From Acidiferrobacteraceae bacterium (lineage in GTDB: Bacteria > Pseudomonadota > Gammaproteobacteria > Acidiferrobacterales > Sulfurifustaceae), in contig JAJPKH010000078.1 of assembly GCA_021323795.1 (NCBI GenBank), forward strand, positions 1-43,030: a stretch of DNA of 43,030 bases, read 5' to 3'. The notes under the pieces are model-generated. The model was given only the letters and a program-made list of their open reading frames with translations. It was not told the DNA's origin and ran no database searches. Of the stretch, positions 8,401 to 15,892 are shown one piece after another. Both the position numbers and the translations under genes were made by a program. Each line of letters starts with the position of its first letter. The stretch's first letter is position 1.

Positions 8401-11189
8401 ACATTGCGCGGGGCGCGCACGCGGAGCACGAGAAATTTGCACCGCCCGAGCACGCGCACCCGGTCGCGCCGGCGCCCGCACGGCCCATTGTCGAGGAGAC
8501 GCCGACGGAGGAGCCGCCGGTGGAGGAACCGCTCATTGGACCTTCGCTGGAAGAAGAAATCGCGCCGCCGCGCTCCAATTTCGTTCAAACGACGGCGCCG
8601 ATGACACCCCCGCCACGTAACGCGCCGGTGCCCGCGGCGCACGAAACCGCCGCGGCGGAACCGGTGATCGACCGCGAGTTGCTCGAGATCTTCCAGGAAG
8701 AAGCAACCGATATTCTGAATCACGTCGAGGAAGCGCTGCGCTCGTGGCGCGTGGAACCCGACAACATGAGCGTGGTACTCGAGCTCAAGCGGTCGCTCCA
8801 CACGCTCAAAGGCGGGGCGCGCATGGCCGGCGCGATGAGCATGGGGAACGTAAGCCACCAGACCGAATCGCTGCTCATGCAAGTGGAGAGCCGTGTTCTC
8901 GCTCCAAGTTCGGCGCTGTTCGATTTGCTCGAGGAGACGCACGACACGCTGGTCTCGATGTTGAACAACATCGCCCGCGGTCAGGCGGGGCCCGCCATCG
9001 ATGCGCTGCTTGCGCGGTTGACCGCCGCCACGAACGGACAAATGACGGCTGCCGCGCCGCCTCCGGTGGCGCCGGCGCCGGCGGCGGCGCCGGCGCGACC
9101 GGTTGAAGCGCCGGCGCGGTCTATCCAGCCGACCCCTGCGCCAGCGGCGCGCGCGCCCGAGCGTCCGCCCGCCGTCGCGGTTTCAACCCCGACAGTTGCG
9201 CCCGCGCCGACAATTCCGGACGTTGCCGTGATTCCCGCAGCTCCGCCGGCGCGCGTCGCCGTTACCCCGTCCGCCGGTGCGACAGCGCCGGTGATCGAGA
9301 CAGTCGAGAGCCGCGCGGCCGAGCCGCCCAAACCGGCGGCGGAGCCCGACGCGTGGGCGGACCGGCGCGAGCGGCCGGGCCAGATTCGCGTCAACACCGA
9401 TCTCCTGAACAATCTCGTCAACTACGCGGGCGAAGTGTCGATATCGCGTTCGCGCATGGAGCAGCAGATCTACGGGTTCCGCGACAACTTGGCGGAGCTG
9501 CGGCGCAGCGCCGTGCGCTTTCGCGAGCAGCTGCGCGAGCTCGAGATCCAATCCGAGTCGCAGATTCTCTATCGGGCCGAGCAGGGCGACATCGGCACGA
9601 GCGATTTCGACCCGCTCGAGTTTGATCGCTTCTCGCGGCTGCAGCAGTTGACCCGCAGCCTCACCGAGAGCCTGCACGATCTCACCACGATTCAGCTCAA
9701 CATGGGCAACTTCGTCGGCGAGGCGGAAGCGGTGTTGCAACAACAGGCGCGCATCAATACCGAGCTGCAAGAAGGCTTGATGCGCACGCGCATGGTCGAG
9801 TTCTCGACCCAGGCGGCGCGCCTGCGTCATATCGCGCGCCAGACCGCGCGCGAGCTCGGCAAGCGGGCGGAACTCGAATTCGCCGGCGGCGACGTACAGA
9901 TCGACCGCACGGTGCTCGAGCGCATGGTCGGACCGTTCGAGCACATGATCCGCAACAGCCTCGACCACGGCATCGAGACCGAGGCGGAGCGCGCGCGCGC
10001 CGGTAAGCCGCCGGTCGGGCGCATCGTCGTCGCGGCTCAGCAGGAAGGCAACGAAATCGTCATCCGTTTCTCGGATGACGGCGCCGGCATGAACGTCGAG
10101 AAGATCCGTGCGAAGGCGGTCGAGCGCGGGCTCATCGGCGCCGACACCCATTTGAGCGCGGACGACGTGCTTCAGTTCGTGCTGCTGTCCGGTTTCTCGA
10201 CGGCGAGCCAGATAACGCACGTGTCGGGCCGCGGTGTCGGCATGGACGTGGTGCACAGCGAAGTGAAGCAGCTCGGCGGCAGCATGGCGGTCGATACCAA
10301 GCCGGGCCAAGGCACGACCTTTATCATTCGCCTCCCGCTGACGCTGTCGATCACGCAGGCGCTCATGGTCTACGTCGGCGACCAGGCGTTCGCCGTGCCG
10401 CTCGCGTCGGTGGCGAACATCGTCGAGTGCACGCCGGAACAGTTGGGCCGCATGGCGGTCGGCAAGAATCCGCTGCTCAACTACAACGACAAGCTCTATT
10501 CGTTCATGAGCCTCGGCGCGCGCCTCGGCATCCCGTCCGCCAAGGGCGGAGCGCGCAAGGTGCCGGTGCTGCTGGCGCGCGCCGGTACGCGCGAGGTGGC
10601 GATCCAGGTCGACGGTCTCGGCGGCACGCGCGAAATCGTCATCAAGGCGCTCGGCTCGCAGCTCGCCGAAATCAAGGGGCTCGCGGGCGCGACCATCATG
10701 GGCGACGGGCGCGTCGTGCTGATTCTCGATATCCCCGGCCTCTGGTACTCCGAGGAAGCGTTGCACGTCGAACACCAGGTGCGGCCGCAGGCCGCGGCCG
10801 AAGTGCGCACGCGCCCGGTCATCATGGTGGTCGACGACTCGCTCACGGTGCGCAAAGTCACGGGCAAGCATCTGCAGAAACGCGGTTTCGACGTGATGGT
10901 GGCGAAAGACGGTGTCGACGCGGTCGAGCAGCTGCGTGGCAAAGTGCCGGACCTGATGCTCGTCGATATCGAGATGCCGCGCATGGACGGTTACGAGCTG
11001 ACCGGCCGCGTGCGCTCCGATCCCGCCTTGAAGCACGTACCGATCATCATGATTACCTCGCGCGCCGGCGAGAAACATCGCAGCCGCGCGTTCGAGCTTG
11101 GCGTCGACGCCTACATGAGCAAGCCATACCAGGAGGATGAATTGTTCAAGAACATCGACGATCTCCTGGCCCGTGGCCGCCCGCACTAA
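5487..11189 (+). CDS. chpA: Hybrid chemotaxis histidine kinase ChpA (PilL)
   Basis: ChpA is the large CheA-like kinase that phosphorylates PilG and PilH in response to PilJ. The 1900-residue protein has a degenerate N-terminal Hpt-like region (H51 in HQVVGT), a long FimL-like helical region, and three clear Hpt domains with H755 (HTLKGSGRM), H899 (HTLQGNARS) and H1105 (HTLKGGARM). A Pro/Ala-rich linker at about 1190-1290 follows, then dimerisation and ATPase domains (N-box near 1484, GRGVGMDVV near 1581), a CheW domain at about 1615-1755 and a receiver with D1827. Pseudomonas ChpA is about 2470 residues with eight phosphotransfer sites, so this is a shorter form. A GTG at 5481 is an alternative start. 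Confidence 0.94.
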   Translation: MSTYRKVDPSTLGWVKSEIDETLKQARLALEGFVENPADRGRLRFCITHLHQVVGTLLMVELDGAAMMAREIEALAEAVFEEKAKPTHEVLDALTRGILVLPDYLARLQYGQPDLPLKHLSLLNELRAAHHADPIAELDLFEPDLSIRPPPTVGRERLPDAEFAAHARQLRATYQSALLNWLRDTNDKEPLHAIAAVLEELQAQASLGVLEQLFWIAGGLLEGMIEGALEPTPERKKHLARLDQQIKKIVDGTEKSVLRSSSEAVVRAILFELAQARVATPKITQLKQAFRLDELLGLSERVLRDNDEESKPSPEVLQSVAGVLAHEIEQAQDMLASAFEARQTDTASLAPLLELLRKMSGTIEMAEVPTLKNLIGELVATCVALGEGRVASSDAAAMSMAQALLVIESGARDIHRSADDWKQQIDQAVNGLKTLRDGGETPSTQGIEVNDAALTETEYQQLLSVVASEVGVNLSKIEEALEGFAGHTAQVGRLDEIPKQLEQIQGAMHIVGAERAVELASVTRRHIEDIRRGALVIDAALLDALAVCIGTLGAYADGLKAGRKNLDSLIETALREVRNAVQGKSNAASGDPVGVLRERLDAWLADPTNAEAATGVQDQLSVVFAAPSRDPAKTESIVTEVGRLLDLVTADPAALSEEVQMTLRASCDALATYRAVAVAVAPAARPATPSPAPAAGKPAPSASTAPLADNFDQEILEIFIEDARDVYGNITREFANWRDDTDNQAALTELRRGYHTLKGSGRMVGANQIAELAWAVENMLNHVRDGKMKASPEVLDIVEQSQVLLPDMIGQLEGGPGPAGDFAALAARAHDLVARRGEAAPAAAPTVSAQPLPKLDGVLLEIFTNEARGHLTTVRNQIAACRAASSACLVTANLTRSIHTLQGNARSLGIRMMAEACAEMEKLLHSLQAQHLPMGDAHLQLLEQFVDAVTDLVNAVAAGSTESGDLPGRFGDIARGAHAEHEKFAPPEHAHPVAPAPARPIVEETPTEEPPVEEPLIGPSLEEEIAPPRSNFVQTTAPMTPPPRNAPVPAAHETAAAEPVIDRELLEIFQEEATDILNHVEEALRSWRVEPDNMSVVLELKRSLHTLKGGARMAGAMSMGNVSHQTESLLMQVESRVLAPSSALFDLLEETHDTLVSMLNNIARGQAGPAIDALLARLTAATNGQMTAAAPPPVAPAPAAAPARPVEAPARSIQPTPAPAARAPERPPAVAVSTPTVAPAPTIPDVAVIPAAPPARVAVTPSAGATAPVIETVESRAAEPPKPAAEPDAWADRRERPGQIRVNTDLLNNLVNYAGEVSISRSRMEQQIYGFRDNLAELRRSAVRFREQLRELEIQSESQILYRAEQGDIGTSDFDPLEFDRFSRLQQLTRSLTESLHDLTTIQLNMGNFVGEAEAVLQQQARINTELQEGLMRTRMVEFSTQAARLRHIARQTARELGKRAELEFAGGDVQIDRTVLERMVGPFEHMIRNSLDHGIETEAERARAGKPPVGRIVVAAQQEGNEIVIRFSDDGAGMNVEKIRAKAVERGLIGADTHLSADDVLQFVLLSGFSTASQITHVSGRGVGMDVVHSEVKQLGGSMAVDTKPGQGTTFIIRLPLTLSITQALMVYVGDQAFAVPLASVANIVECTPEQLGRMAVGKNPLLNYNDKLYSFMSLGARLGIPSAKGGARKVPVLLARAGTREVAIQVDGLGGTREIVIKALGSQLAEIKGLAGATIMGDGRVVLILDIPGLWYSEEALHVEHQVRPQAAAEVRTRPVIMVVDDSLTVRKVTGKHLQKRGFDVMVAKDGVDAVEQLRGKVPDLMLVDIEMPRMDGYELTGRVRSDPALKHVPIIMITSRAGEKHRSRAFELGVDAYMSKPYQEDELFKNIDDLLARGRPH

Positions 11190-11208
11190 CGCGCCGGTAT
11201 AACCCATC

Positions 11209-11655
11209 ATGGCTGATGTCGGTCAGTATCTGCGTTTGGTCCTGGACGGGGCCGATTACCTCCTGCCGAGCACCGCGAGCGTCGCCATCGAGCAGCGCGA
11301 CGCGCTGGTGCCGGCCGAAAACGGCGCCGGTCCGGTCCTCGCCTGGCGCCAGACGCGCAGCGGCCGCTGGCCGGCGTATGGGCTGAACGCCTCGTTCGCG
11401 GTCAGCCGTCCCGCCCATTGGCAACGCGCCGTTTTTCTCGACGCCGCGGGACAGCCGATCGGGGTGGTGGCTGACGAAGTGAACTTGCTCGGTCGCGGCG
11501 ACATGCATGTCGCGCCGTTTCGGCCGCTCGGTGCGCCGCCGACGCGCTTTGGACACTTGTTCAACGCGGCGTGGGTCGACGGTTATCGCATCACGTTCGT
11601 TATCGATCCGCGCAGCCTCGCCGGGTTCCTGCGAAGTCTCGGAGGCGCCGCGTGA
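11209..11655 (+). CDS. Small CheW-like protein of the pil-chp cluster
   Basis: This 148-residue cytosolic protein lies 19 bases after chpA and overlaps chpC by four bases (GTGA), so it belongs to the chemosensory operon. It begins GQYLRLVLDGADYLLPSTAS, which resembles the opening beta strands of a CheW fold. Later it has RAVFLDAAGQPIGVVADEVN and ends with a beta segment YRITFVIDPRSLAGFLRSL. The pattern suggests a divergent CheW-like adaptor, but the usual VxGxxNxRG core seen in PilI is missing. I do not recognise a named family. It occupies the place where Pseudomonas carries chpB (a CheB methylesterase), and it is not that enzyme. Confidence 0.72.
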   Translation: MADVGQYLRLVLDGADYLLPSTASVAIEQRDALVPAENGAGPVLAWRQTRSGRWPAYGLNASFAVSRPAHWQRAVFLDAAGQPIGVVADEVNLLGRGDMHVAPFRPLGAPPTRFGHLFNAAWVDGYRITFVIDPRSLAGFLRSLGGAA

Positions 11656-12113
11656 GCACCGTTGTTGCCGAAGAACGCATTCACAGCCTGGAAATTCCGC
11701 TCGCCGGGGCGTCCTTGCTGGTCCCGAGTGCCGCCGTGGCGGAAGTGACCAATCCGGTAAAACTCTTCCCGGTTCCCGGCGCGCCCGCTTGGGTGTTGGG
11801 GGTGATGGGCTGGCGCTCGCAGGCGGTGTCGGTGGTTTCTTTTGAGGCGTTGCTGGGTCGCCCCGTGCCGCCGTTGTCCGAAGATGCGAAGCTCGTCGTC
11901 TTCTATCCGGTAGCGGGCCCGCGTGCCTCCGACTTCTACGCCGTCTTGTCGATCGCCGAGCCGCGGCCACAGCCGGTGACCTCGAGCTCCATCGAGACCG
12001 AAGACCCGAGCCGACTCCCCGACACGCCCTTCGTGGCCGCCGGTGTTCTGATCAAGGGGCGGGCGCTGCTGATTCCCGATTTCGAGGCGCTGCGCCGCGT
12101 GTTTTACCCCTAG
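11652..12113 (+). CDS. chpC: CheW-type adaptor ChpC
   Basis: ChpC is the second CheW-like adaptor of the Pil-Chp pathway, thought to couple extra inputs to ChpA. The 153-residue product starts at a GTG that overlaps the TGA of the preceding gene. It contains LEIPLAGASLLVPSAAVAEV and then FPVPGAPAWVLGVMGWRSQA, which fits ChpC (the APAW-LG-WR block) better than PilI. It ends with ALLIPDFEALRRVFYP, the final CheW strand. A short hairpin with a T-run immediately follows the stop codon, so it is probably the last gene of the transcript. Confidence 0.85.
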   Translation: MSTVVAEERIHSLEIPLAGASLLVPSAAVAEVTNPVKLFPVPGAPAWVLGVMGWRSQAVSVVSFEALLGRPVPPLSEDAKLVVFYPVAGPRASDFYAVLSIAEPRPQPVTSSSIETEDPSRLPDTPFVAAGVLIKGRALLIPDFEALRRVFYP

Positions 12114-12131
12114 GAACCTCCGGTTCCTTTT
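12112..12131 (+). terminator. Probable intrinsic terminator after chpC
   Basis: A seven-base-pair perfect stem (AGGAACC and GGTTCCT) with a TCC loop starts at the chpC stop codon and runs into TTTT. The U-tract is short but the position is right for the end of the pil-chp operon. Confidence 0.6.
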
Positions 12132-12183
12132 GCCCCTGGGGTGTCGACGGGCGACTAGTACAAGACGCCGTTTCCGGGCCTCT

Positions 12184-12214
12184 GTTCATGGTTCGACAGG
12201 CTCATCGCGAACGG
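12184..12214. repeat. Copy of a dispersed GTTCGACAGGCTC-type intergenic repeat
   Basis: The text GGTTCGACAGGCTCATCGCG followed by AACGG resembles a short, imperfectly palindromic sequence seen many times between genes in numerous proteobacteria. It lies between the converging chpC and bioA genes. Only one copy is in the window, so its repeat nature rests on general knowledge. Confidence 0.5.
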
Positions 12215-12263
12215 AGCGACCTTAATCGCAGACTTCCCGGCGCTTCACCGTGACCCTGTTGCA

Positions 12264-13610
12264 TCAACCCGCCGTCGCGCGGTTTATGCCTTCGCGCGCG
12301 ATGGCGCCCAGTTGATCGATCTGCTCCGGCGCAATCACGTAGGGCGGCATGAAATAAACGACGTCGCCGAGCGGGCGCAGCAGCGCGCCGTGTTCGAGCG
12401 CGTAACGATAAACGTTACGGCCGCGGCGCTCCTGCCACGGATATCCTTCGCGCGGCTTTTTTCGCACCATCTCGATCGCGGCGATCATGCCGGTCTGGCG
12501 GACTTCGGCGATGTGTGGATGGTCCGTGAGCGGCGCGAGCGCCGTTGCCATGCGGTCCGCGAGCACGCGGTTGCGCGCGATCACGTCGTCGTCGCGAAAA
12601 ATATCGAGCGTCGCGTTCGCCGCCGCGCATGCGAGCGGGTTCCCGGTGTAACTGTGTGAATGCAGGAACGCCTTGAGCGCGGCGTACTCCGCGTAGAACG
12701 CCTGATAGACGTCCTCGGTGGTCAAGCAGACAGACAGTGGCAGGTAACCGCCCGTCAGTCCTTTTCCGAGACAGAGGAAATCCGGACGGATGCCGGCCTG
12801 CTCGCAAGCGAACATCGTGCCGGTGCGGCCGAAGCCGACGGCGATTTCGTCCGCGATCAAGTGCACGTCGTGGCGGTCGCACGCCTCGCGCAGCAGCTTC
12901 AGATAAAGCGGGTCGTACATACGCATCGAGCCGGCGCATTGGACCAGGGGCTCGACGATCACGGCGCAGGTCTCGCGCGCGTGAGCGGCGAGCGCTTCTT
13001 CCATGTGCGCGAACGCACGGCGCGCATAATCCTCATACGACTCGCCCGGCTCCCGGAAATAGCAATCGGGCGACGGCACGCGGACCGGTTTTAGAAGCAG
13101 CGGTTCGTAGGTCTCCTTGTAAAGGGGTACGTCGCCGACTGACAGCGCCCCGAGCGTCTCTCCGTGATAGCTGTTGGTGAGACAAAGAAAGCGCGTGCGT
13201 CGTGGCTCGCTCCGATTGCGCCAGTAGTGAAAACTCATCTTGAGCGCGATCTCGATCGCCGCCGATCCGCTGTCCGCATAAAAGCAGCGGGCAAGTCCGC
13301 GCGGGGCGAGCGCGACGAGCCGCTCGGAAAGCTCGATGATCGGCTCGTGCGTGAAGCCGGCGAGGATGACGTGTTCGAGTCGGTCCAACTGAGCCGCGAC
13401 CGCCGCGTTGATGCGCGCGTTCGCGTGGCCGAAAAGATTGACCCACCACGAACTGATGGCGTCGATGTAGCGCCGCCCGTCATAGTCCTCGAGCCACACG
13501 CCTTGCGCGCGCCGGATCGGAATCGGCGGCAGTTCTTCGTGGTCGTGCATTTGCGTGCACGGATGCCAGAGGACCGCGAGGTCGCGGCGGGAGAGGGTGC
13601 GGTTGTCCAT
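12264..13610 (-). CDS. bioA: Adenosylmethionine-8-amino-7-oxononanoate aminotransferase
   Basis: BioA is a PLP enzyme that uses S-adenosylmethionine as amino donor to make 7,8-diaminopelargonate, the antepenultimate step of biotin synthesis. The 448-residue product carries the BioA signature WHPCTQMHDHE near its start, SSWWVNLFGHANARIN, the cofactor aspartate D254 in LIADEIAVGFGRTG and the Schiff-base lysine K283 in CLGKGLTGGYLPLS. The frame stays open upstream to 13841, but that extension is repeat DNA; the ATG at 13610 begins the family homology. No other bio gene is in the window. A MITE-like repeat starts 82 bases upstream of the start, so the promoter must lie inside that gap or within the repeat. 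Confidence 0.93.
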   Translation of the reverse strand: MDNRTLSRRDLAVLWHPCTQMHDHEELPPIPIRRAQGVWLEDYDGRRYIDAISSWWVNLFGHANARINAAVAAQLDRLEHVILAGFTHEPIIELSERLVALAPRGLARCFYADSGSAAIEIALKMSFHYWRNRSEPRRTRFLCLTNSYHGETLGALSVGDVPLYKETYEPLLLKPVRVPSPDCYFREPGESYEDYARRAFAHMEEALAAHARETCAVIVEPLVQCAGSMRMYDPLYLKLLREACDRHDVHLIADEIAVGFGRTGTMFACEQAGIRPDFLCLGKGLTGGYLPLSVCLTTEDVYQAFYAEYAALKAFLHSHSYTGNPLACAAANATLDIFRDDDVIARNRVLADRMATALAPLTDHPHIAEVRQTGMIAAIEMVRKKPREGYPWQERRGRNVYRYALEHGALLRPLGDVVYFMPPYVIAPEQIDQLGAIAREGINRATAG

Positions 13611-13692
13611 GAGTGCGGCAGTCCGGACTCGAAGGCAGGGAGTGTAAGAGACTTCGTGATTCCGGAGAAAGAACTCTAAAAATTGCTTCTCC

Positions 13693-13878
13693 TGTAGGTT
13701 CGGTCCAGCCGCGCAAGCGGCGGACCCGACAAATCGTATTGTTCGGCGGGTATCGCTCCGCACATCCGTGTGCTCCCGCGAAATTGGCACATCCTGTGCG
13801 GCATCGCTGCGCACATCCGTGTGCTCCCGCGAAATTGGCACATCCTGTGCGGCATCGCTACCCTCAACCCACCCTACA
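13693..13878. repeat. MITE-like dispersed element with inverted ends
   Basis: The left end starts TGTAGGTTCGGTCCAGC and the right end, read on the other strand, starts TGTAGGGTGGGTTGAGGG, giving imperfect terminal inverted repeats around 186 bases. The pattern TGTAGGGTGGGTT...AACCCACCCTACA is typical of non-coding dispersed elements in many proteobacterial genomes. The interior carries a 51-base tandem duplication. It lies upstream of bioA and downstream of the PhnD-like gene. I see nothing of note in the flanking 13611-13692 and 13879-14061 stretches, which complete this 451-base gap between genes. Confidence 0.65.
13761..13859. repeat. 51-base tandem repeat, two copies
   Basis: Copy one starts at 13761 with CACATCCGTGTGCTCCCGCG and copy two starts at 13812 with the same text. 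They match without a mismatch for the 48 bases of the second copy, to 13859. A degenerate third edge (TATCGCTCCG at 13751) precedes copy one. On the minus strand the repeat keeps the reading frame open, which artificially extends the bioA frame. Confidence 0.9.
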
Positions 13879-14061
13879 ATTATTAGAGGCTCCCTTTTAA
13901 GTTCTTAGCTGCCCCGGGATGAGCGGAGGGGAGGTAGGAGGGCTGTACCAGGGAAGTGTTACCGCCGCGGGCGCATGGATGCGCAGGCGCGACTGCCGGG
14001 AGCGATTCGTGAGCGGCAATATCATCTATTACACTCGACGACGTGCCGACAGGTACTCGGC

Positions 14062-14913
14062 TCAATACCCCCAATAACTCTTCAACACGTTGCGTTGGTT
14101 CGCGAACGTCTCCTCGGCGGCCGGCTCGAATCGTTCCGCTCCCAAGCCCCGTAACATGGAGCGGCCCGCTTCGGTTTGGTGGGCCTGCAGCAGCGCGTCG
14201 CGAATCTTCTCGCGCATGTCGCTCGCCATGCGCGGCGCGGCGGAAAGTATCAAGCGCGTTACCGGCTCGGTCGTCAGTATCACGGCGATACCGGCGCGGG
14301 GACGTTCGCCGACAATCGCCGTCGGCAGGAAGGCCGCTTCGACCCGTTTGTCGAGCAACAGGTCGATGCCGTCCTCGGCGTTGCGCACATCCACCAGCAC
14401 GGGTTGACGCACGGGATTGGGAAACATGGCGCTCAGGCGCACCGCGCCGGTGCTGAGCAGGCCGAGCGACGCGATGCGTCGTCCGACCAATTGCGCGGGA
14501 TCGAGAACACGGCCGGCCTCGCGCATGATGAGACTGTAGCTCGTCGTGTCGGGCAATTGAGCGAGCACGATGAACCCGAACTTGTGAAGGCGGTAATCGG
14601 TGAAGTGCGGGCCATCGAGCGCGAGATCGTAATTATTGCGCCGCAGGATGTTCCAGTACGCCGGAAAGTTGGGCGGCACCTGGATCGTACAACGGCGACC
14701 GGTGAGCGTCTCGATATATTGCGCCAGCGGTTGATAGCTCTTGGTCATGCGTTCTTCGTGCGGTAACGGCTGGATCAAGAGCACGAGCGCCGTCTCATCG
14801 GCGAGAAGTTGTCGCGGCGAGAAGAACACGACGACAAGCAATAACGTCGTCAGAGCGCGGGTTTTCAGGCGCACGGCGCGCAACGCAGCAACAGGTCCGG
14901 ATCTGCAATTCAT
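14062..14913 (-). CDS. PhnD-like periplasmic substrate-binding protein (orphan)
   Basis: The 283-residue product looks like a phosphate/phosphite/phosphonate-type ABC binding protein. An N-terminal segment with basic residues, a hydrophobic core (ALTTLLLVVVFFS) and a likely cleavage site after LLA-DE indicate export. The mature part has the family layout: LLIQPLPHEERMTKSYQPLA, then YWNILRRNNYDLALDGPHFT, DYRLHKFGFIVLAQL and GRRIASLGLLSTGAVRLSAM. No permease or ATPase gene is adjacent, so the ligand and whether it works in transport at all are open. Such orphan proteins can also serve as sensory binding proteins. It is transcribed away from the thioredoxin-fold gene. Confidence 0.75.
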   Translation of the reverse strand: MNCRSGPVAALRAVRLKTRALTTLLLVVVFFSPRQLLADETALVLLIQPLPHEERMTKSYQPLAQYIETLTGRRCTIQVPPNFPAYWNILRRNNYDLALDGPHFTDYRLHKFGFIVLAQLPDTTSYSLIMREAGRVLDPAQLVGRRIASLGLLSTGAVRLSAMFPNPVRQPVLVDVRNAEDGIDLLLDKRVEAAFLPTAIVGERPRAGIAVILTTEPVTRLILSAAPRMASDMREKIRDALLQAHQTEAGRSMLRGLGAERFEPAAEETFANQRNVLKSYWGY

Positions 14914-14986
14914 AAATCGTTACCGATAAGCCCAGTCTAATCCATGTATAAGGAAAGACTGCGAGGGGTGACCGATGGTCGCGGAC

Positions 14987-15003
14987 ATCCGATAATGTCG
15001 GAT
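14987..15003. promoter_or_regulatory. Short inverted repeat between divergent genes
   Basis: The arms ATCCGA and TCGGAT are separated by TAATG and lie 24 bases upstream of the thioredoxin-fold gene, in the 113-base gap shared with the PhnD-like gene. It could be an operator, but six-base arms can arise by chance. Confidence 0.3.
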
Positions 15004-15026
15004 AACTGACGACGAGGAATCCCGGT

Positions 15027-15584
15027 ATGGCTCAGGAAACGCCGCTCTGCGAATTCGGGCAGCCGGCGCCCGATTTCAGGTTGCGCGGCGTAGATGATCG
15101 CTGGTGGACGCTGCAGGACGCGCGCGGCCCGAACGGTCTGCTGGTGATGTTCATCTGCAACCACTGCCCTTACGTGAAGGCGGTGCGCAGCCGCATCATT
15201 CGCGATGTCCGCGATCTCGACGCGTTCGGCATTCGCGCGATTGCCATTAACGCCAACGATCCCGCCGACTATCCGGAAGACTCGTTCGAAAACATGAAGC
15301 GCGTCGCACGCGAATATGAGTACCCGTTTCCCTACGTATTCGACGACACCCAAGCGGTCGCCAAAGCGTACGGGGCGGTGTGCACGCCCGACTTCTTCGG
15401 CTACAACAAGGATTTGAAGCTGCAATACCGTGGGCGCCTCGATGCGTCGCGCAAGGAGTTGGTGCCGCATGCGCGCCGCGAGCTGTTCGAGGCGATGAAG
15501 CAAATCGCGCAAACCGGCCAAGGGCCGCGCGAGCAGACGGCGAGCATGGGCTGCTCCATCAAATGGGCACAACGAAATCTTTGA
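15027..15584 (+). CDS. Thioredoxin-fold / AhpC-TSA family redox protein
   Basis: This 185-residue protein is cytosolic (no signal sequence) and has the AhpC/TSA-thioredoxin fold: GQPAPDFRLRGVDDRWWTL at the start, then LLVMFICNHCPYVKAV with C44 and C47 in a CNHC motif, and C119 in GAVCTPDFFGYN. Proteins with this CNHCPYV pattern are common thioredoxin-family or peroxiredoxin-like proteins of unknown physiological substrate. The conserved cysteines suggest thiol-disulfide or peroxide chemistry. GAGG lies eleven bases before the ATG. A perfect 10-base-pair hairpin sits 41 bases after its stop. It could help protect against oxidants made in lithotrophic growth, but that is only inference. Confidence 0.85.
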   Translation: MAQETPLCEFGQPAPDFRLRGVDDRWWTLQDARGPNGLLVMFICNHCPYVKAVRSRIIRDVRDLDAFGIRAIAINANDPADYPEDSFENMKRVAREYEYPFPYVFDDTQAVAKAYGAVCTPDFFGYNKDLKLQYRGRLDASRKELVPHARRELFEAMKQIAQTGQGPREQTASMGCSIKWAQRNL

Positions 15585-15892
15585 TGCGTACCGCCCCTGG
15601 CACGCGTACGACGGATGCGCGCGTCCAATTTCGCCCGCGGCGAAATTGTCGTGAACGCACTTGCTCTAGAATCTTTGCGTATTGCCCCGTTGGTGGCCGT
15701 GAGCGAAAATAACGCCGTTCCGCGACCCCGCGCGCAAAGAAGACGCCGCTCCAGCGAGCCCGACGGGCGATCGGTTGTGAAAGAATACCGCGGAGTAACC
15801 AGCCTCCTCGTTCACCGGATACGAACTTGCCGGGCCGGAGCGCGATGCGCGCGTCGGCGCCGCGCGCGCTTTCATATAAATGAGGATCGTTC
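15585..15892 (+). other. Gap upstream of tkt with candidate promoter
   Basis: About 310 bases without a gene. A possible promoter is TTGTCG (15646-15651) and TAGAAT (15667-15672) with a 15-base spacer, shorter than ideal. The -35 hexamer overlaps the right arm of the perfect palindrome listed separately. GAGGA at 15882-15886 is the ribosome binding site for tkt. The leader from the putative start to tkt would be about 210 bases; I recognised no riboswitch in it. Confidence 0.4.
15626..15648. promoter_or_regulatory. Perfect 10-bp inverted repeat, candidate operator or terminator
   Basis: The arms CAATTTCGCC and GGCGAAATTG are exact complements around a CGC loop. It begins 41 bases after the thioredoxin-fold gene and overlaps the possible -35 of the tkt promoter. 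No T-run follows it, which weakens a terminator role and leaves an operator for the tkt-gap-pgk-pyk genes as an alternative. Confidence 0.55.

Noticed and set aside
9183-11210. Long minus-strand open frame (675 codons) opposite chpA
   Set aside because: It is a low-complexity Arg/His/Ala-rich shadow of the GC-rich chpA gene with no domain-like sequence. Similar antisense frames opposite tkt, pyk and the oxidoreductase were dropped for the same reason.
13611-13841. N-terminal extension of BioA containing repeated PISREHTDVRSD
   Set aside because: The extension is translated repeat DNA; BioA homology starts at the ATG at 13610.
13761-13859. CRISPR-like array
   Set aside because: There are only two directly adjacent 51-base copies without spacers, inside a MITE-like element, and no cas genes.
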